Source: an uncultured Clostridia bacterium
Lineage (GTDB): Bacteria; Bacillota; Clostridia; Peptostreptococcales; Anaerovoracaceae
Assembly: GCA_938034165.1 (NCBI GenBank)
Contig: CALHKP010000035.1
Location: 1 to 13,634 of the forward strand
Length of the DNA: 13,634 bases
Reading direction: 5' to 3'
Position 1 is the first letter of the stretch; every line of letters starts with the position of its first letter. Shown here piece by piece: positions 1 through 7,680 of the stretch. The translations under genes were made by a program, and so were the position numbers. The notes under the pieces are model-generated. The model saw nothing but the letters and a program-made list of their open reading frames with translations. It made no database searches and had not been told where the DNA came from.

Positions 1-66
1 CTGATAAAAAAATACGAAGAAAAGAAAGCGAAAAAGGCAGAAACAGAAGCAGGAGGTGAAAAATAA
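1..66 (+). CDS. C-terminal tail of an upstream ABC transporter permease (partial)
   Basis: Frame 1 is open from the window edge to a TAA at 64-66 and encodes about 21 residues rich in lysine, glutamate and alanine. A charged cytoplasmic tail of this kind is common at the end of the first permease (YufP/NupP type) in nucleoside-type ABC operons. Its stop overlaps the next start by one base (TAATG). The AGGAGGTG at 51-58 that serves the next gene lies inside this reading frame, which points to translational coupling. The identity is inferred mainly from the downstream permease, since almost none of the protein is visible. Confidence 0.55.
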   Translation: MIKKYEEKKAKKAETEAGGEK

Positions 67-1025
67 TGGATATAGTATATCTTTTAGTACAACAGACCAT
101 GTTTTTCGCAATTCCTCTGCTCATCGTAGCTTTGGGAGGAATGTTTACAGAACGCGGTGGTGTTACAAACATTGCACTGGACGGATGTATGATTATGGGT
201 GCTTTTGCAGGCATATTTTTCATCAACCAAATGCAAGATCATATGAGTGGACAGATTCTTCTGATTCTGGCATGTCTTGTTGCTGCAGCAGTGGGAGGAG
301 TATTCTCTTTATTCCTTGCATACTCAGCAGTTAACATGAAGGCTGACCAGGTAATCGGAGGCACTGCTCTCAATCTGATTGCTCCGGCTTTTGCAATTTA
401 TGCTGCAAGGAGCCTACAGGAAAATGGCGTGCAGCAGATTACATTTGTTAACTCTTTCAGAGTCAGCAAGGTTCCGGTGCTGGGAGATATTCCGGTAATC
501 GGAAAGATGTTTTTCTGCAACTGCTATCTGACAACACTGATTGGAATAATAATACTTATTGTTTCGGTTATTGTGATTTACAAGACAAGATTCGGACTGA
601 GACTTAGAGCCTGCGGAGAGCATCCACATGCTGCAGATTCAGTGGGAATCAACGTATATAAGATGAGATACGCAGGAGTGATTATTTCCGGTATCCTAGG
701 CGGATTAGGCGGTGTAGTATTTATTATACCTACATCAACTAACTTCAATGCGACGGTAGCAGGATATGGATTCCTTGCTCTGGCAGTGCTGATATTCGGT
801 CAGTGGAAGCCTATAAGAATTGCATTTGCATCTTTGTTCTTTGGCTTCATGAAGGCAATCGCAGCGGCATATAATGTAGTTCCGTTTCTTGCTCATCTGC
901 CTATAACAAGCGAATTCTACAAGATGATTCCGTTTATAGCAACACTAATTGTTTTGGCGTTCAGTTCCAAGAAATCACAGGCTCCTGCAGCCGTATCAGT
1001 TCCTTATGACAAAGGAAGCAGATAA
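66..1025 (+). CDS. ABC transporter permease, nucleoside/BMP-type (NupQ/YufQ-like)
   Basis: The 319-residue protein is almost entirely hydrophobic, with about eight or nine membrane segments, and belongs to the BPD_transp_2 (RbsC/LivH-like) permease family. Near residues 184-215 it has the typical cytoplasmic coupling stretch: GEHPHAADSVGINVYKMR, followed by a glycine-rich membrane helix (SGILGGLGG). Together with the preceding permease it would form the channel of an importer that, in relatives such as B. subtilis NupNOPQ, takes up purine nucleosides with a BMP-type lipoprotein and an ATPase encoded upstream. The start at 66 is fixed by AGGAGGTG about 7 bases upstream and by the TAATG overlap. 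The length is normal for the family. The permease family is clear. The nucleoside substrate is an inference, because the ATPase and binding protein lie outside the window. Confidence 0.88.
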   Translation: MDIVYLLVQQTMFFAIPLLIVALGGMFTERGGVTNIALDGCMIMGAFAGIFFINQMQDHMSGQILLILACLVAAAVGGVFSLFLAYSAVNMKADQVIGGTALNLIAPAFAIYAARSLQENGVQQITFVNSFRVSKVPVLGDIPVIGKMFFCNCYLTTLIGIIILIVSVIVIYKTRFGLRLRACGEHPHAADSVGINVYKMRYAGVIISGILGGLGGVVFIIPTSTNFNATVAGYGFLALAVLIFGQWKPIRIAFASLFFGFMKAIAAAYNVVPFLAHLPITSEFYKMIPFIATLIVLAFSSKKSQAPAAVSVPYDKGSR

Positions 1026-1026
1026 A

Positions 1027-1064
1027 AAGCTAAAAGAAGAGAGACAACCGTCTCTCTTTTGCTT
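1027..1064 (+). terminator. Rho-independent terminator of the permease operon
   Basis: AAGAGAGAC (1037-1045) pairs perfectly with GTCTCTCTT (1050-1058) around an AACC loop and is followed by two more T. AAGC at 1027-1030 can also pair with GCTT at 1061-1064. It begins two bases after the permease stop codon and separates that operon from the radical SAM gene. Confidence 0.8.
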
Positions 1065-1100
1065 ATATAAAATTTACAAGTAGAAAGAGTGAAAAGTAAT

Positions 1101-2960
1101 ATGTTTTTACCGGTTACAAAAAAAGAAATGACAGAACGAGGCTTTGATACGCCTGATTTTGTAATAGTTACAGGTGATGCCTATGTGGATCATCATTCTT
1201 TTGGAACAGCCATAATAGGAAACCTTCTCACAAACATGGGATACAAGGTTGCGGTACTTCCACAGCCTAATTATACGGATTGTGAGGATTTTAAGCGTTT
1301 TGGAAAACCAAGATTGGGATTTCTGATTAACAGCGGTACAGTTGACTCTATGGTGAACAATTATTCTGTTTTTAAGCGCAAAAGAAAAAAGGACGAATAT
1401 TCTCCGAATGGAGTTGCGGGAAACAGACCTGATAGAGCGGTTATTGTTTACAGTAATAGAGCGAGAGAGGCCTACAAAGGCGTTCCCATCATAATAGGCG
1501 GAATTGAAGCCAGTCTGAGACGACTGGGGCATTACGACTATTGGAGCGACAAAGTAAGAAAGTCAATCCTTCTTGACTCAAAGGCGGATCTTCTGGTTTA
1601 CGGAATGGGCGAAAAGTCAATTGTTGAAATCGCGGAAGCGCTGGATTCGGGAATAGATGTAGGTGACATAACATGGATTCGGGGAACTGTTTTCAGAGCA
1701 AAGCAAGTCGATGATGACGGAGAAACTATCTTTCTTCCTTCTTTTGATGAAATTTCAACATCAAAGGAAAAGTATTGTGAGAGCTTTAAACTCGCATATG
1801 ACAATAATGATTATCTTACAGGGAAGAGACTTGTCGAAAAGTACGGAGATAATCTCTATGTGGTTCAGAATGTGCCTCAGCCACCTCTCGAAAGGGAAGA
1901 ACTGGATCATATTTACGAAATGGATTACGAGAATGAGGTTCATCCGGCATATAAACCTCTTGGGGAGATTCCTGCATTTAGAGAAATCAAATATTCTATA
2001 GTTTCAAGTCGCGGATGCTTTGGCGGATGCAGTTTTTGTGCAATAACTTATCATCAGGGAAGACAGGTCAGAAGCAGAAGCTGTGATTCGATAGTAAAAG
2101 AAGCAGAAAATTTGACCCGACTTGATGATTTTAAAGGTTACATTCATGATGTGGGAGGACCTACAGCAAACTTCAGAGATCCTGCATGCAAAAAGCAGCT
2201 CAAAGCAGGCGTCTGCAAGAACAAGGACTGTCTTTATCCCGGTGTCTGCCCTAATATGGATGTGTCACACAAGGACTATCTTGATGTTCTGAGAAAGGTC
2301 AGAAAAATTGATGGCATAAAAAAAGTATTTATAAGATCCGGTATCAGGTATGATTATTTGATGGCAGATCCTGAAAGAAAAGAGTTTATGACTGAGCTTT
2401 GCAAATATCATGTAAGCGGTACACTAAAAGTTGCACCTGAACATATTTCCGATAGGGTTCTTTACTACATGAGAAAACCAGAGAAAAAGGTGTTCATGAA
2501 ATTCGTGGATGAGTACAAGAAGACAAACGAAAGACTTGGCCTCAAGCAGTATCTGATTCCTTATCTTATAAGTTCTCATCCGGGAAGCACTTTGGATGAT
2601 GCTATCGAACTTGCTCTTTTCCTAAAAGATTATGGTTTTGTTCCGGATCAGGTGCAGGACTTTTATCCTACGCCGGGAACTCTTGCTACATGCATGTATT
2701 ACACAGAGCTGGATCCTTTTACAGGAGAAAATGTGTATGTGGCAAAGGATATGGAAGAGAAGAAAATGCAGAGGGCTCTCATACATTACAATAAGCCGGA
2801 AAACAGGAGATATGTCATAAAGGCTCTGAAGAAGGCCGGTAGAGAGGATCTGATTGATATTCTTCTTGGAAAGAAAAATAACAAAGGAGACAAACATGAG
2901 TCTGGTAAGAGAATTAAACAAAATACTAAGGGCAGGAAAAAAGCAGTACGAAACCGCTAG
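1101..2960 (+). CDS. YgiQ-family radical SAM protein
   Basis: This is a 619-residue member of the YgiQ (UPF0313) family, putative radical SAM enzymes of unknown reaction. The [4Fe-4S]/SAM motif is C306-x3-C310-x2-C313 (GCFGGCSFC). The N-terminal part has the family signatures VTGDAYVDHHSFG and PIIIGGIEASLRR. The region after the cluster contains further family blocks such as YIHDVGGPTANF and KVAPEHISD. I chose ATG 1101 over a GTG at 1089 because family proteins characteristically begin MFLP; the GTG would add four residues and neither start has a strong ribosome binding site. The protein ends in a very basic tail that shares its last 65 bases with the downstream methyltransferase. E. coli YgiQ is longer, so the C-terminal extension may be reduced here. 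Family assignment is firm; the molecular function is not known. Confidence 0.93.
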   Translation: MFLPVTKKEMTERGFDTPDFVIVTGDAYVDHHSFGTAIIGNLLTNMGYKVAVLPQPNYTDCEDFKRFGKPRLGFLINSGTVDSMVNNYSVFKRKRKKDEYSPNGVAGNRPDRAVIVYSNRAREAYKGVPIIIGGIEASLRRLGHYDYWSDKVRKSILLDSKADLLVYGMGEKSIVEIAEALDSGIDVGDITWIRGTVFRAKQVDDDGETIFLPSFDEISTSKEKYCESFKLAYDNNDYLTGKRLVEKYGDNLYVVQNVPQPPLEREELDHIYEMDYENEVHPAYKPLGEIPAFREIKYSIVSSRGCFGGCSFCAITYHQGRQVRSRSCDSIVKEAENLTRLDDFKGYIHDVGGPTANFRDPACKKQLKAGVCKNKDCLYPGVCPNMDVSHKDYLDVLRKVRKIDGIKKVFIRSGIRYDYLMADPERKEFMTELCKYHVSGTLKVAPEHISDRVLYYMRKPEKKVFMKFVDEYKKTNERLGLKQYLIPYLISSHPGSTLDDAIELALFLKDYGFVPDQVQDFYPTPGTLATCMYYTELDPFTGENVYVAKDMEEKKMQRALIHYNKPENRRYVIKALKKAGREDLIDILLGKKNNKGDKHESGKRIKQNTKGRKKAVRNR

Positions 2961-4314
2961 GGCTTCTGCAAAAAAAGATATAACAAAGGCAAGAGCTGAT
3001 GAAAACAGTACCGGCACTGAACTTTCTGAAGGCAAAGCTGGTTGCCATGCGCATTTTCCGGGTATGAATGTTTCTGAAATTGTAAACAGCCAGAATCTTT
3101 TGCCTGATAATGCCATGGATAATCTACTGATTCACGGTGACAATAAAAAAATTATGGCACTCCTGGCTGAAAGTGAAAAATATGCCGGAAAAATCAATAT
3201 GATTTATATAGATCCGCCTTTCTTTTCTAAGTCTGATTATGATGCTGTTCTTAAAGCCGCAGGGGAAAACATAAAGCACAATGCCTATAATGACAGATGG
3301 AGCATGGGTATGAGTGAATACCTCAAAATGCTTGCCGCAAGATTGTATCTGATGAAGGAACTTCTTGCTGATGACGGACTTATCTGGCTTCACTTAGACT
3401 GGCATGCAACCCATTATGCAAGGCTTATCATGGATGAAATTTTCGGCGAAGATAACTTTGTTAATGAAATAATATGGCAATACAAATCAGGAGGAAGCAG
3501 CAAAAAGCATTTCTCCAGAAAACACGACAACATTCTTGTTTATTCTAAGACAAAGAAATACAAATTCTATCCACAGGAGGAAAAATCCTATAACAGGCAG
3601 CTTAAGCCTTATAGATTCAAAGGCGTGAAGGAATACAAGGATGACATAGGCTGGTACACTATGGTCAACATGAAGGATGTATGGAATATTGACATGGTAG
3701 GCCGCACATCCTCTGAACGTACAGGATACGCAACCCAAAAACCTGAGCAGCTCCTCAAGAGAATAATCGCAGCTTCAACGAAGGAAGGCGATATATGTGC
3801 TGACTTTTTCTGTGGAAGCGGAACACTCGGAAAAGTTGCGGCTGAAATGGGCAGAAATTTCATAATGTGTGATTCCGGAAGACTTGCGATTGAAACTTCA
3901 CTTGCGAGACTTACGAGAGAAAATGCATCCTTTGCAGTATACGAAAGCAAGCATGCAAAAAAATCGAATCTCAAGGCAAAGGTTAAGCTGAATATAACAG
4001 AAGGTTCCTTTGCTGATAAAAAGCTTGCAGAGGTAACTATTGCAGGCCTCAGGATACGAGATATGGGAGAGATAGATGATGCTGAACTTGAAAAGGTCTG
4101 GGACATTATAGAAGAAAAGCCCCTTGAGTTGATATCCCTGTGGAGCGTTGATTTCAACTATGACGGGAAAATTCATAAACCTCAGATTATAATGATGAGG
4201 GATAAGGGGAATATTGATTCTAAGTGTCAGCAACTCGTAAATGACGGAGATGAGATATCTGTAAAAATAACAGATATCTTCGGGCATAACCAGTTTATAT
4301 ACTTTATTGTTTAG
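2896..4314 (+). CDS. Solitary beta-class site-specific DNA methyltransferase (N6-adenine/N4-cytosine type)
   Basis: This 472-residue protein has the N6_N4_MTase fold. Catalytic motif IV is D106-P-P-F109 (preceded by MIYI). SAM-binding motif I is F305-C-G-S-G-T310, followed by a conserved acidic block (MCD). Motif IV before motif I defines the beta class, shared with type III Mod subunits. The stretch around residues 160-200 (HLDWHATHYARLIMDEIFG, then NEIIWQY) is also Mod-like, and the segment from about 200 to 280 is the likely target-recognition part. The roughly 130-residue C-terminus looks beta-rich and ends near a DIFG motif. ATG 2896 has AAAGGAGA about 7 bases upstream; an in-frame ATG at 2854 adds 14 residues but has no such site. 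It overlaps the ygiQ-like gene by 65 bases. No restriction endonuclease or helicase gene lies next to it. Methylation is near certain; the base and recognition site are unknown. Confidence 0.88.
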   Translation: MSLVRELNKILRAGKKQYETARASAKKDITKARADENSTGTELSEGKAGCHAHFPGMNVSEIVNSQNLLPDNAMDNLLIHGDNKKIMALLAESEKYAGKINMIYIDPPFFSKSDYDAVLKAAGENIKHNAYNDRWSMGMSEYLKMLAARLYLMKELLADDGLIWLHLDWHATHYARLIMDEIFGEDNFVNEIIWQYKSGGSSKKHFSRKHDNILVYSKTKKYKFYPQEEKSYNRQLKPYRFKGVKEYKDDIGWYTMVNMKDVWNIDMVGRTSSERTGYATQKPEQLLKRIIAASTKEGDICADFFCGSGTLGKVAAEMGRNFIMCDSGRLAIETSLARLTRENASFAVYESKHAKKSNLKAKVKLNITEGSFADKKLAEVTIAGLRIRDMGEIDDAELEKVWDIIEEKPLELISLWSVDFNYDGKIHKPQIIMMRDKGNIDSKCQQLVNDGDEISVKITDIFGHNQFIYFIV

Positions 4315-4354
4315 AGATAAAAAGAGCAGGAAATACTTTTTGAACTAAAACAAA

Positions 4355-4405
4355 ACACCCGCAGGGTGATTGAATCTACAGTCGCCTTTTGCGGGTGTCT
4401 TTATT
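4355..4405. terminator. Shared terminator between the converging methyltransferase and trpS genes
   Basis: ACACCCGC (4355-4362) pairs perfectly with GCGGGTGT (4391-4398). On the plus strand it is followed by a T-rich tract (CTTTATTTCTTTTT). On the minus strand the same stem is followed by TTTGTTTT, so it can stop transcription from both sides. The 28-base loop is unusually large for a simple terminator. Confidence 0.7.
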
Positions 4406-4410
4406 TCTTT

Positions 4411-5397
4411 TTACAGTTTAAGGCCTAATCCAAAGTTCTCTTTTACTCTCTTCATTGTCTTTTCGGCAATTGCATTTGCGCGTTCGCTGCCGTCTTTCAG
4501 AATTGAAATGAGTTCGTCTGAGTATCTGATTTCGTCATATCTTGCTTTGATTGGGGCAAGAGCGTCAACAGTAACTTCCACAAGGTCTTTCTTGAAATCT
4601 CCGTAGCCTTTTCCGTCATATTCTGCTTCCAGTGTTTCTATTGATTTTCCGGAAAGGACACTGTAGATATTCAGTAGGTTACTTATTCCAGGCTTGTTTT
4701 CTATGTCAAATTTGATAATTCCGTCTGAGTCTGTAGTTGCTCTCATGATGGATTTTTTTATCTTGGATGGTTCGTCAAGAAGTGAGATTCTGCTGTGAAT
4801 GTTTTCTGCTGATTTGCTCATCTTCTGAGTAGGGTCGTCAAGAGCCATGATTCTTGCGCCTTCCTTCATGTATCTGCCTTCAGGAACAACAAATGTCTTC
4901 TTTCTTGTGTTGTTTACACGTGTTGCAAGATCTCGTGTAAGCTCTATATGCTGTTTCTGGTCATTTCCGACAGGTACGATGTCAGTATCGTAAAGAAGAA
5001 TATCTGCAGCCATCAGAACAGGGTATGTTAGAAGTCCTGTAGGCGCTGATTCTTTGTTTCCGCTCTTTGCCTTGTACTGAGTCATTCTAAACAGTTCACC
5101 TGTGTAGGAACAGCATGTCAGAATCCATGACAGTTCTGCGTGACCCGGAACATCGGACTGAACGAATACGATTGACTTCTTAGGATCAACACCAACGGCC
5201 AGATATAGTGATGCAACATCAAGAATATGTTCTCTGAGGGCCTTTGGATCCTGAGGTACTGTGATTGCATGTTCGTCTACGATACAGTAGATACAGTCGT
5301 GGTCATTTTGCAAATCCACAAACTGTTTCAGAGCACCCAGATAGTTGCCAAGGTGAATATTTCCTGTAGGCTGAATGCCGGAAAAAACTCTTTTCAT
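4411..5397 (-). CDS. trpS: Tryptophanyl-tRNA synthetase
   Basis: TrpRS is a cytoplasmic class I aminoacyl-tRNA synthetase that charges tRNA-Trp with tryptophan using ATP. The 328-residue protein starts MKRVFSGIQPTG, the standard TrpRS N-terminus. It has the HIGH-type motif as H15-L-G-N18 and the KMSKS loop at 192-196. Length matches bacterial TrpRS. On the coding strand a ribosome binding site (AAAGAGG) precedes ATG 5397 by about 9 bases. The gene stands alone, converging on the methyltransferase and diverging from the riboflavin operon. The leader is only about 45 bases from the likely promoter and holds no T-box leader, which is worth noting because many Firmicutes regulate trpS that way. 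Confidence 0.97.
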   Translation of the reverse strand: MKRVFSGIQPTGNIHLGNYLGALKQFVDLQNDHDCIYCIVDEHAITVPQDPKALREHILDVASLYLAVGVDPKKSIVFVQSDVPGHAELSWILTCCSYTGELFRMTQYKAKSGNKESAPTGLLTYPVLMAADILLYDTDIVPVGNDQKQHIELTRDLATRVNNTRKKTFVVPEGRYMKEGARIMALDDPTQKMSKSAENIHSRISLLDEPSKIKKSIMRATTDSDGIIKFDIENKPGISNLLNIYSVLSGKSIETLEAEYDGKGYGDFKKDLVEVTVDALAPIKARYDEIRYSDELISILKDGSERANAIAEKTMKRVKENFGLGLKL

Positions 5398-5446
5398 TAT
5401 TAATTACCTCTTTTCGTTTATATCTATATTTGTGTTATGTAACAAA

Positions 5447-5474
5447 ATACTATATGTAAAATACTTTAGCACAA
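5447..5474 (-). promoter_or_regulatory. Candidate trpS promoter
   Basis: Read on the minus strand, TTGTGC (5474-5469) and TAGTAT (5452-5447) are separated by 16 bases, about 50 bases before the trpS start. Each hexamer matches the sigma-A consensus at only four of six positions, so this is a plausible but unproven site. Confidence 0.35.
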
Positions 5475-5542
5475 TAAAAACAGTTAGTCAAACGGAAAAA
5501 TATTCGAAAAAAATATTGCAAAAAAAATTTGTGAAAAAATAT

Positions 5543-5571
5543 TTGACAAATAAAAAAAACAGGAGTATGAT
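5543..5571 (+). promoter_or_regulatory. Promoter of the riboflavin operon
   Basis: A perfect -35 box TTGACA (5543-5548) and a near-perfect -10 box TATGAT (5566-5571) are separated by 17 bases. Transcription would begin near 5578, just before the FMN riboswitch. It lies in a very A-rich stretch that could act as an UP-element-like enhancer. Confidence 0.85.
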
Positions 5572-5589
5572 AAAGACAATTAAATAAGG

Positions 5590-5700
5590 AATATCTTCAG
5601 GGCAGGGCGAAATTCCCGACCGGCGGTAAAGTCCGCGAGCATTTGCACGAATTGGTGAGATTCCAATACCGATAGTTACAGTCTAGATGGAAGAAGAAAT
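5590..5700 (+). promoter_or_regulatory. FMN riboswitch aptamer (RFN element)
   Basis: The sequence contains the conserved RFN blocks in order: TCTTCAGGGCAGGG, a GACCGGCGGTAAAGTC block with the CGCGAGC that follows, GGTGAGATTCC, CCGATAGTTACAGTC and TGGAAGAAGA. The closing helix P1 forms between TCTTC (5594-5598) and GAAGA (5690-5694). The aptamer binds FMN and normally reduces expression of the riboflavin genes when FMN is abundant. It lies between a strong promoter and ribD, with terminators between it and the first codon, so control is most likely by transcription termination. The variable hairpin between the conserved blocks is short here. Confidence 0.97.
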
Positions 5701-5725
5701 ACATGAGATGTGTTAAGAATTTGCT

Positions 5726-5752
5726 CTGAAAACTATAAGTTTTCAGATTTTT
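5726..5752 (+). terminator. First U-tailed hairpin downstream of the FMN aptamer
   Basis: CTGAAAACT (5726-5734) pairs perfectly with AGTTTTCAG (5738-5746) around a three-base loop, followed by ATTTTTT. It has the form of an intrinsic terminator but a weak AT-rich stem. It could act as an extra termination point or simply as a spacer hairpin before the main expression platform at 5812. Confidence 0.5.
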
Positions 5753-5811
5753 TATTTTACAACCTCTCTTACTTGAACATGAACTAAACAGTTAGTTTTT
5801 GATATGCCTTT

Positions 5812-5839
5812 TGCCCTGAGTTTACTCAGGGCATTTTTT
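5812..5839 (+). terminator. Main riboswitch-controlled terminator of the riboflavin operon
   Basis: TGCCCTGAG (5812-5820) pairs perfectly with CTCAGGGCA (5825-5833) around a TTTA loop, followed by six T. The left arm TGCCCTGA is also perfectly complementary to TCAGGGCA at 5597-5604, the left strand of the aptamer base. Without FMN, the aptamer strand can capture the left arm and prevent termination. With FMN, the aptamer holds its own strand and the terminator forms. B. subtilis ribD uses the same logic with GCCCCGAA and TTCGGGGC. Confidence 0.88.
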
Positions 5840-5873
5840 ATGGAAATTATTTTAAATATTTACGGAGTCAGAT

Positions 5874-6983
5874 ATGAAGGACGAATTCTATATGAGAAGA
5901 GCTCTTGAGCTCGCAAAAAAAGGTGCAGGACATGTATCACCAAACCCTATGGTAGGTGCAGTAATAGTAAAGGATGACGAAATCATTGCAGAAGGTTATC
6001 ACGAAAAATACGGAGAGCTTCATGCAGAAAGAAATGCTATCAAGCATGCAAAAGAAAAAGGATACGATGCAGATACGCTGGCAGGATCAACAATATACGT
6101 TACTCTTGAGCCTTGCTGCCATTACGGTAAGACACCGCCATGCACAGAAGCTATTATAGAAAACAGAATTTCGAGAGTGGTAATAGGATCAAAGGATCCG
6201 AATCCGCTGGTTTCCGGAGGGGGAGTCAAACAGCTTAAGGATGCCGGAATCGAAGTTATATCAGGAGTTCTCGAAGAAGAATGCGACAGACTAAATGAGA
6301 TATTTTTTCATTATATAAAAGAAAAGAAACCTTTTGTTCTTATGAAATATGCTATGACAGCTGATGGCAAGATAGCAACAAAAACAGGGCTTTCCCAGTG
6401 GATTACATCTGAAGAAGCAAGAAAAAAGGTTCATGAATATAGAAATCTGTACTCGGCAATTGCTGTTGGGATCGGAACTGTTCTGGCAGATGATCCGCTT
6501 CTCACATGCAGAATTTCCAGTGGCAGAAATCCTGTAAGAGTAATATGCGACAGTAAACTTAGAATTCCCTTTGACTCGCAGATAGTGAAAACAGCCGGTG
6601 AAGTCAAAACGATAATTGCCTGCAAAAAAGACTCTGACGATTCAGAAAAGCAAAGAATGCTTGAAGAAGCAGGTTGCGAAATTCTTACTCTTTCAGAAGA
6701 TATGGACGGCCATATGAATCTGAATGAATTGATGGAAGAGCTTGGAAAAAGAGGAATAGACAGCCTTCTGATAGAAGGTGGCGGAGCACTGAACTGGTCA
6801 GCATTGAAAAGTAATATAGTAAACAAGATACATACATATATAGCTCCTAAATTCTTTGGCGGAGCGGCGGCAACTCCGGTTTCGGGAGACGGCGTTGATT
6901 CCCCTGATGAGGCCTTTACATTCAAAATAAGGTCTGTAGAGATGATAGGAAGCGACATTCTTATAGAAAGTGTGGTGAAATAA
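5874..6983 (+). CDS. ribD: Bifunctional riboflavin biosynthesis deaminase/reductase RibD
   Basis: RibD converts 2,5-diamino-6-ribosylamino-pyrimidinone 5'-phosphate to the ribitylamino-uracil 5'-phosphate by deamination, then NADPH-dependent side-chain reduction. The N-terminal half is the zinc cytidine-deaminase-like domain: H50-A-E52 and P80-C81, plus P-P-C90, supply the zinc ligands and the catalytic glutamate. The reductase domain runs from about 152 (KPFVLMKYAMTADGKIATKTG, a standard junction) to the end, with an IEGGG motif near residue 300. At 369 residues it is full length. ATG 5874 has ACGGAG about 8 bases upstream. It is the first gene after the FMN riboswitch, and its stop overlaps the ribE start by one base. 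Confidence 0.97.
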   Translation: MKDEFYMRRALELAKKGAGHVSPNPMVGAVIVKDDEIIAEGYHEKYGELHAERNAIKHAKEKGYDADTLAGSTIYVTLEPCCHYGKTPPCTEAIIENRISRVVIGSKDPNPLVSGGGVKQLKDAGIEVISGVLEEECDRLNEIFFHYIKEKKPFVLMKYAMTADGKIATKTGLSQWITSEEARKKVHEYRNLYSAIAVGIGTVLADDPLLTCRISSGRNPVRVICDSKLRIPFDSQIVKTAGEVKTIIACKKDSDDSEKQRMLEEAGCEILTLSEDMDGHMNLNELMEELGKRGIDSLLIEGGGALNWSALKSNIVNKIHTYIAPKFFGGAAATPVSGDGVDSPDEAFTFKIRSVEMIGSDILIESVVK

Positions 6984-7639
6984 TGTTCACGGGATTAGTT
7001 GAAGAAGTGGGCAAAATTAATTCAGTAATAAAAGGTGGAAACTGTGCAATACTTTCCATCAAATGCAGCTCAATCCTTGATGATGTCAAAGAGGGTGACA
7101 GTATCGCAGTAAACGGTGTCTGTCTGACTGCAACCGAAATAAAAAATGATGGATTTACGGCCGATGTAATGCACGAAACGCTTAATCGTTCATCCTTGGG
7201 AGCACTGCAGCAGGGAAGCAAAGTAAACCTTGAAAGAGCAATGCTTATGGGCGGAAGATTTGGCGGACATATAGTAAGCGGACATATTGATGGTACAGGC
7301 ACAATCAAAAAAATGACAAAAGATGCCAATGCTTACTGGTACCGCGTAGAATGCTCAAGCGAAATTTTGAGATACATAATAATTAAAGGTTCCATTACGA
7401 TAGACGGAATAAGCCTTACAGTTGCGGAAGTCAATGACACAGGATTCAGTGTTTCGGTTATACCACACACACTGAAAATGACAGCTCTGGCAGACAAAAA
7501 GATAGGTGACATTGTGAATCTTGAAAATGACTGCATAGCAAAATATACTGAGAAATTGCTTTTCTCAGAACCAAAACAAGAAGAAACTTCGAGTTCGGGC
7601 GGAATTACAAGAGAGTTCCTGCTGGAAAACGGATTTTAA
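6983..7639 (+). CDS. ribE: Riboflavin synthase, alpha chain
   Basis: The enzyme dismutates two molecules of 6,7-dimethyl-8-ribityllumazine to riboflavin and the ribitylamino-uracil. The 218-residue protein starts with the diagnostic MFTGLVEEVG and consists of two tandem lumazine-binding domains. The first runs to about residue 97 (SIAVNGVCLT at 40-49). The second begins around GHIDGTGTI (100-108) and carries the parallel block SITIDGISLT at 137-146. It overlaps the ribD stop as TAATG, so translation is probably coupled. The last 20 residues form a polar tail. The name follows B. subtilis; the E. coli homologue is called ribC. Confidence 0.97.
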   Translation: MFTGLVEEVGKINSVIKGGNCAILSIKCSSILDDVKEGDSIAVNGVCLTATEIKNDGFTADVMHETLNRSSLGALQQGSKVNLERAMLMGGRFGGHIVSGHIDGTGTIKKMTKDANAYWYRVECSSEILRYIIIKGSITIDGISLTVAEVNDTGFSVSVIPHTLKMTALADKKIGDIVNLENDCIAKYTEKLLFSEPKQEETSSSGGITREFLLENGF

Positions 7640-7680
7640 AAAATATTAAAAGCAAATTATTAATCAAAGGAGATAATAAA

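Noticed and set aside
2622..3116. 164-residue open frame on the minus strand
   Set aside because: It lies antisense to the ygiQ-like and methyltransferase genes, whose motifs are clear, and has no recognisable motif or ribosome binding site.
3609..4157. 182-residue open frame on the minus strand
   Set aside because: It is antisense to the methyltransferase motif I region; the serine-rich composition is typical of the reverse of a coding frame.
5398..5446. T-box leader before trpS
   Set aside because: Expected in many Firmicutes, but no T-box core sequence or specifier stem is visible and the leader is too short.
6431..6958. 175-residue open frame on the minus strand
   Set aside because: It is antisense to the RibD reductase domain and shows no family motif.
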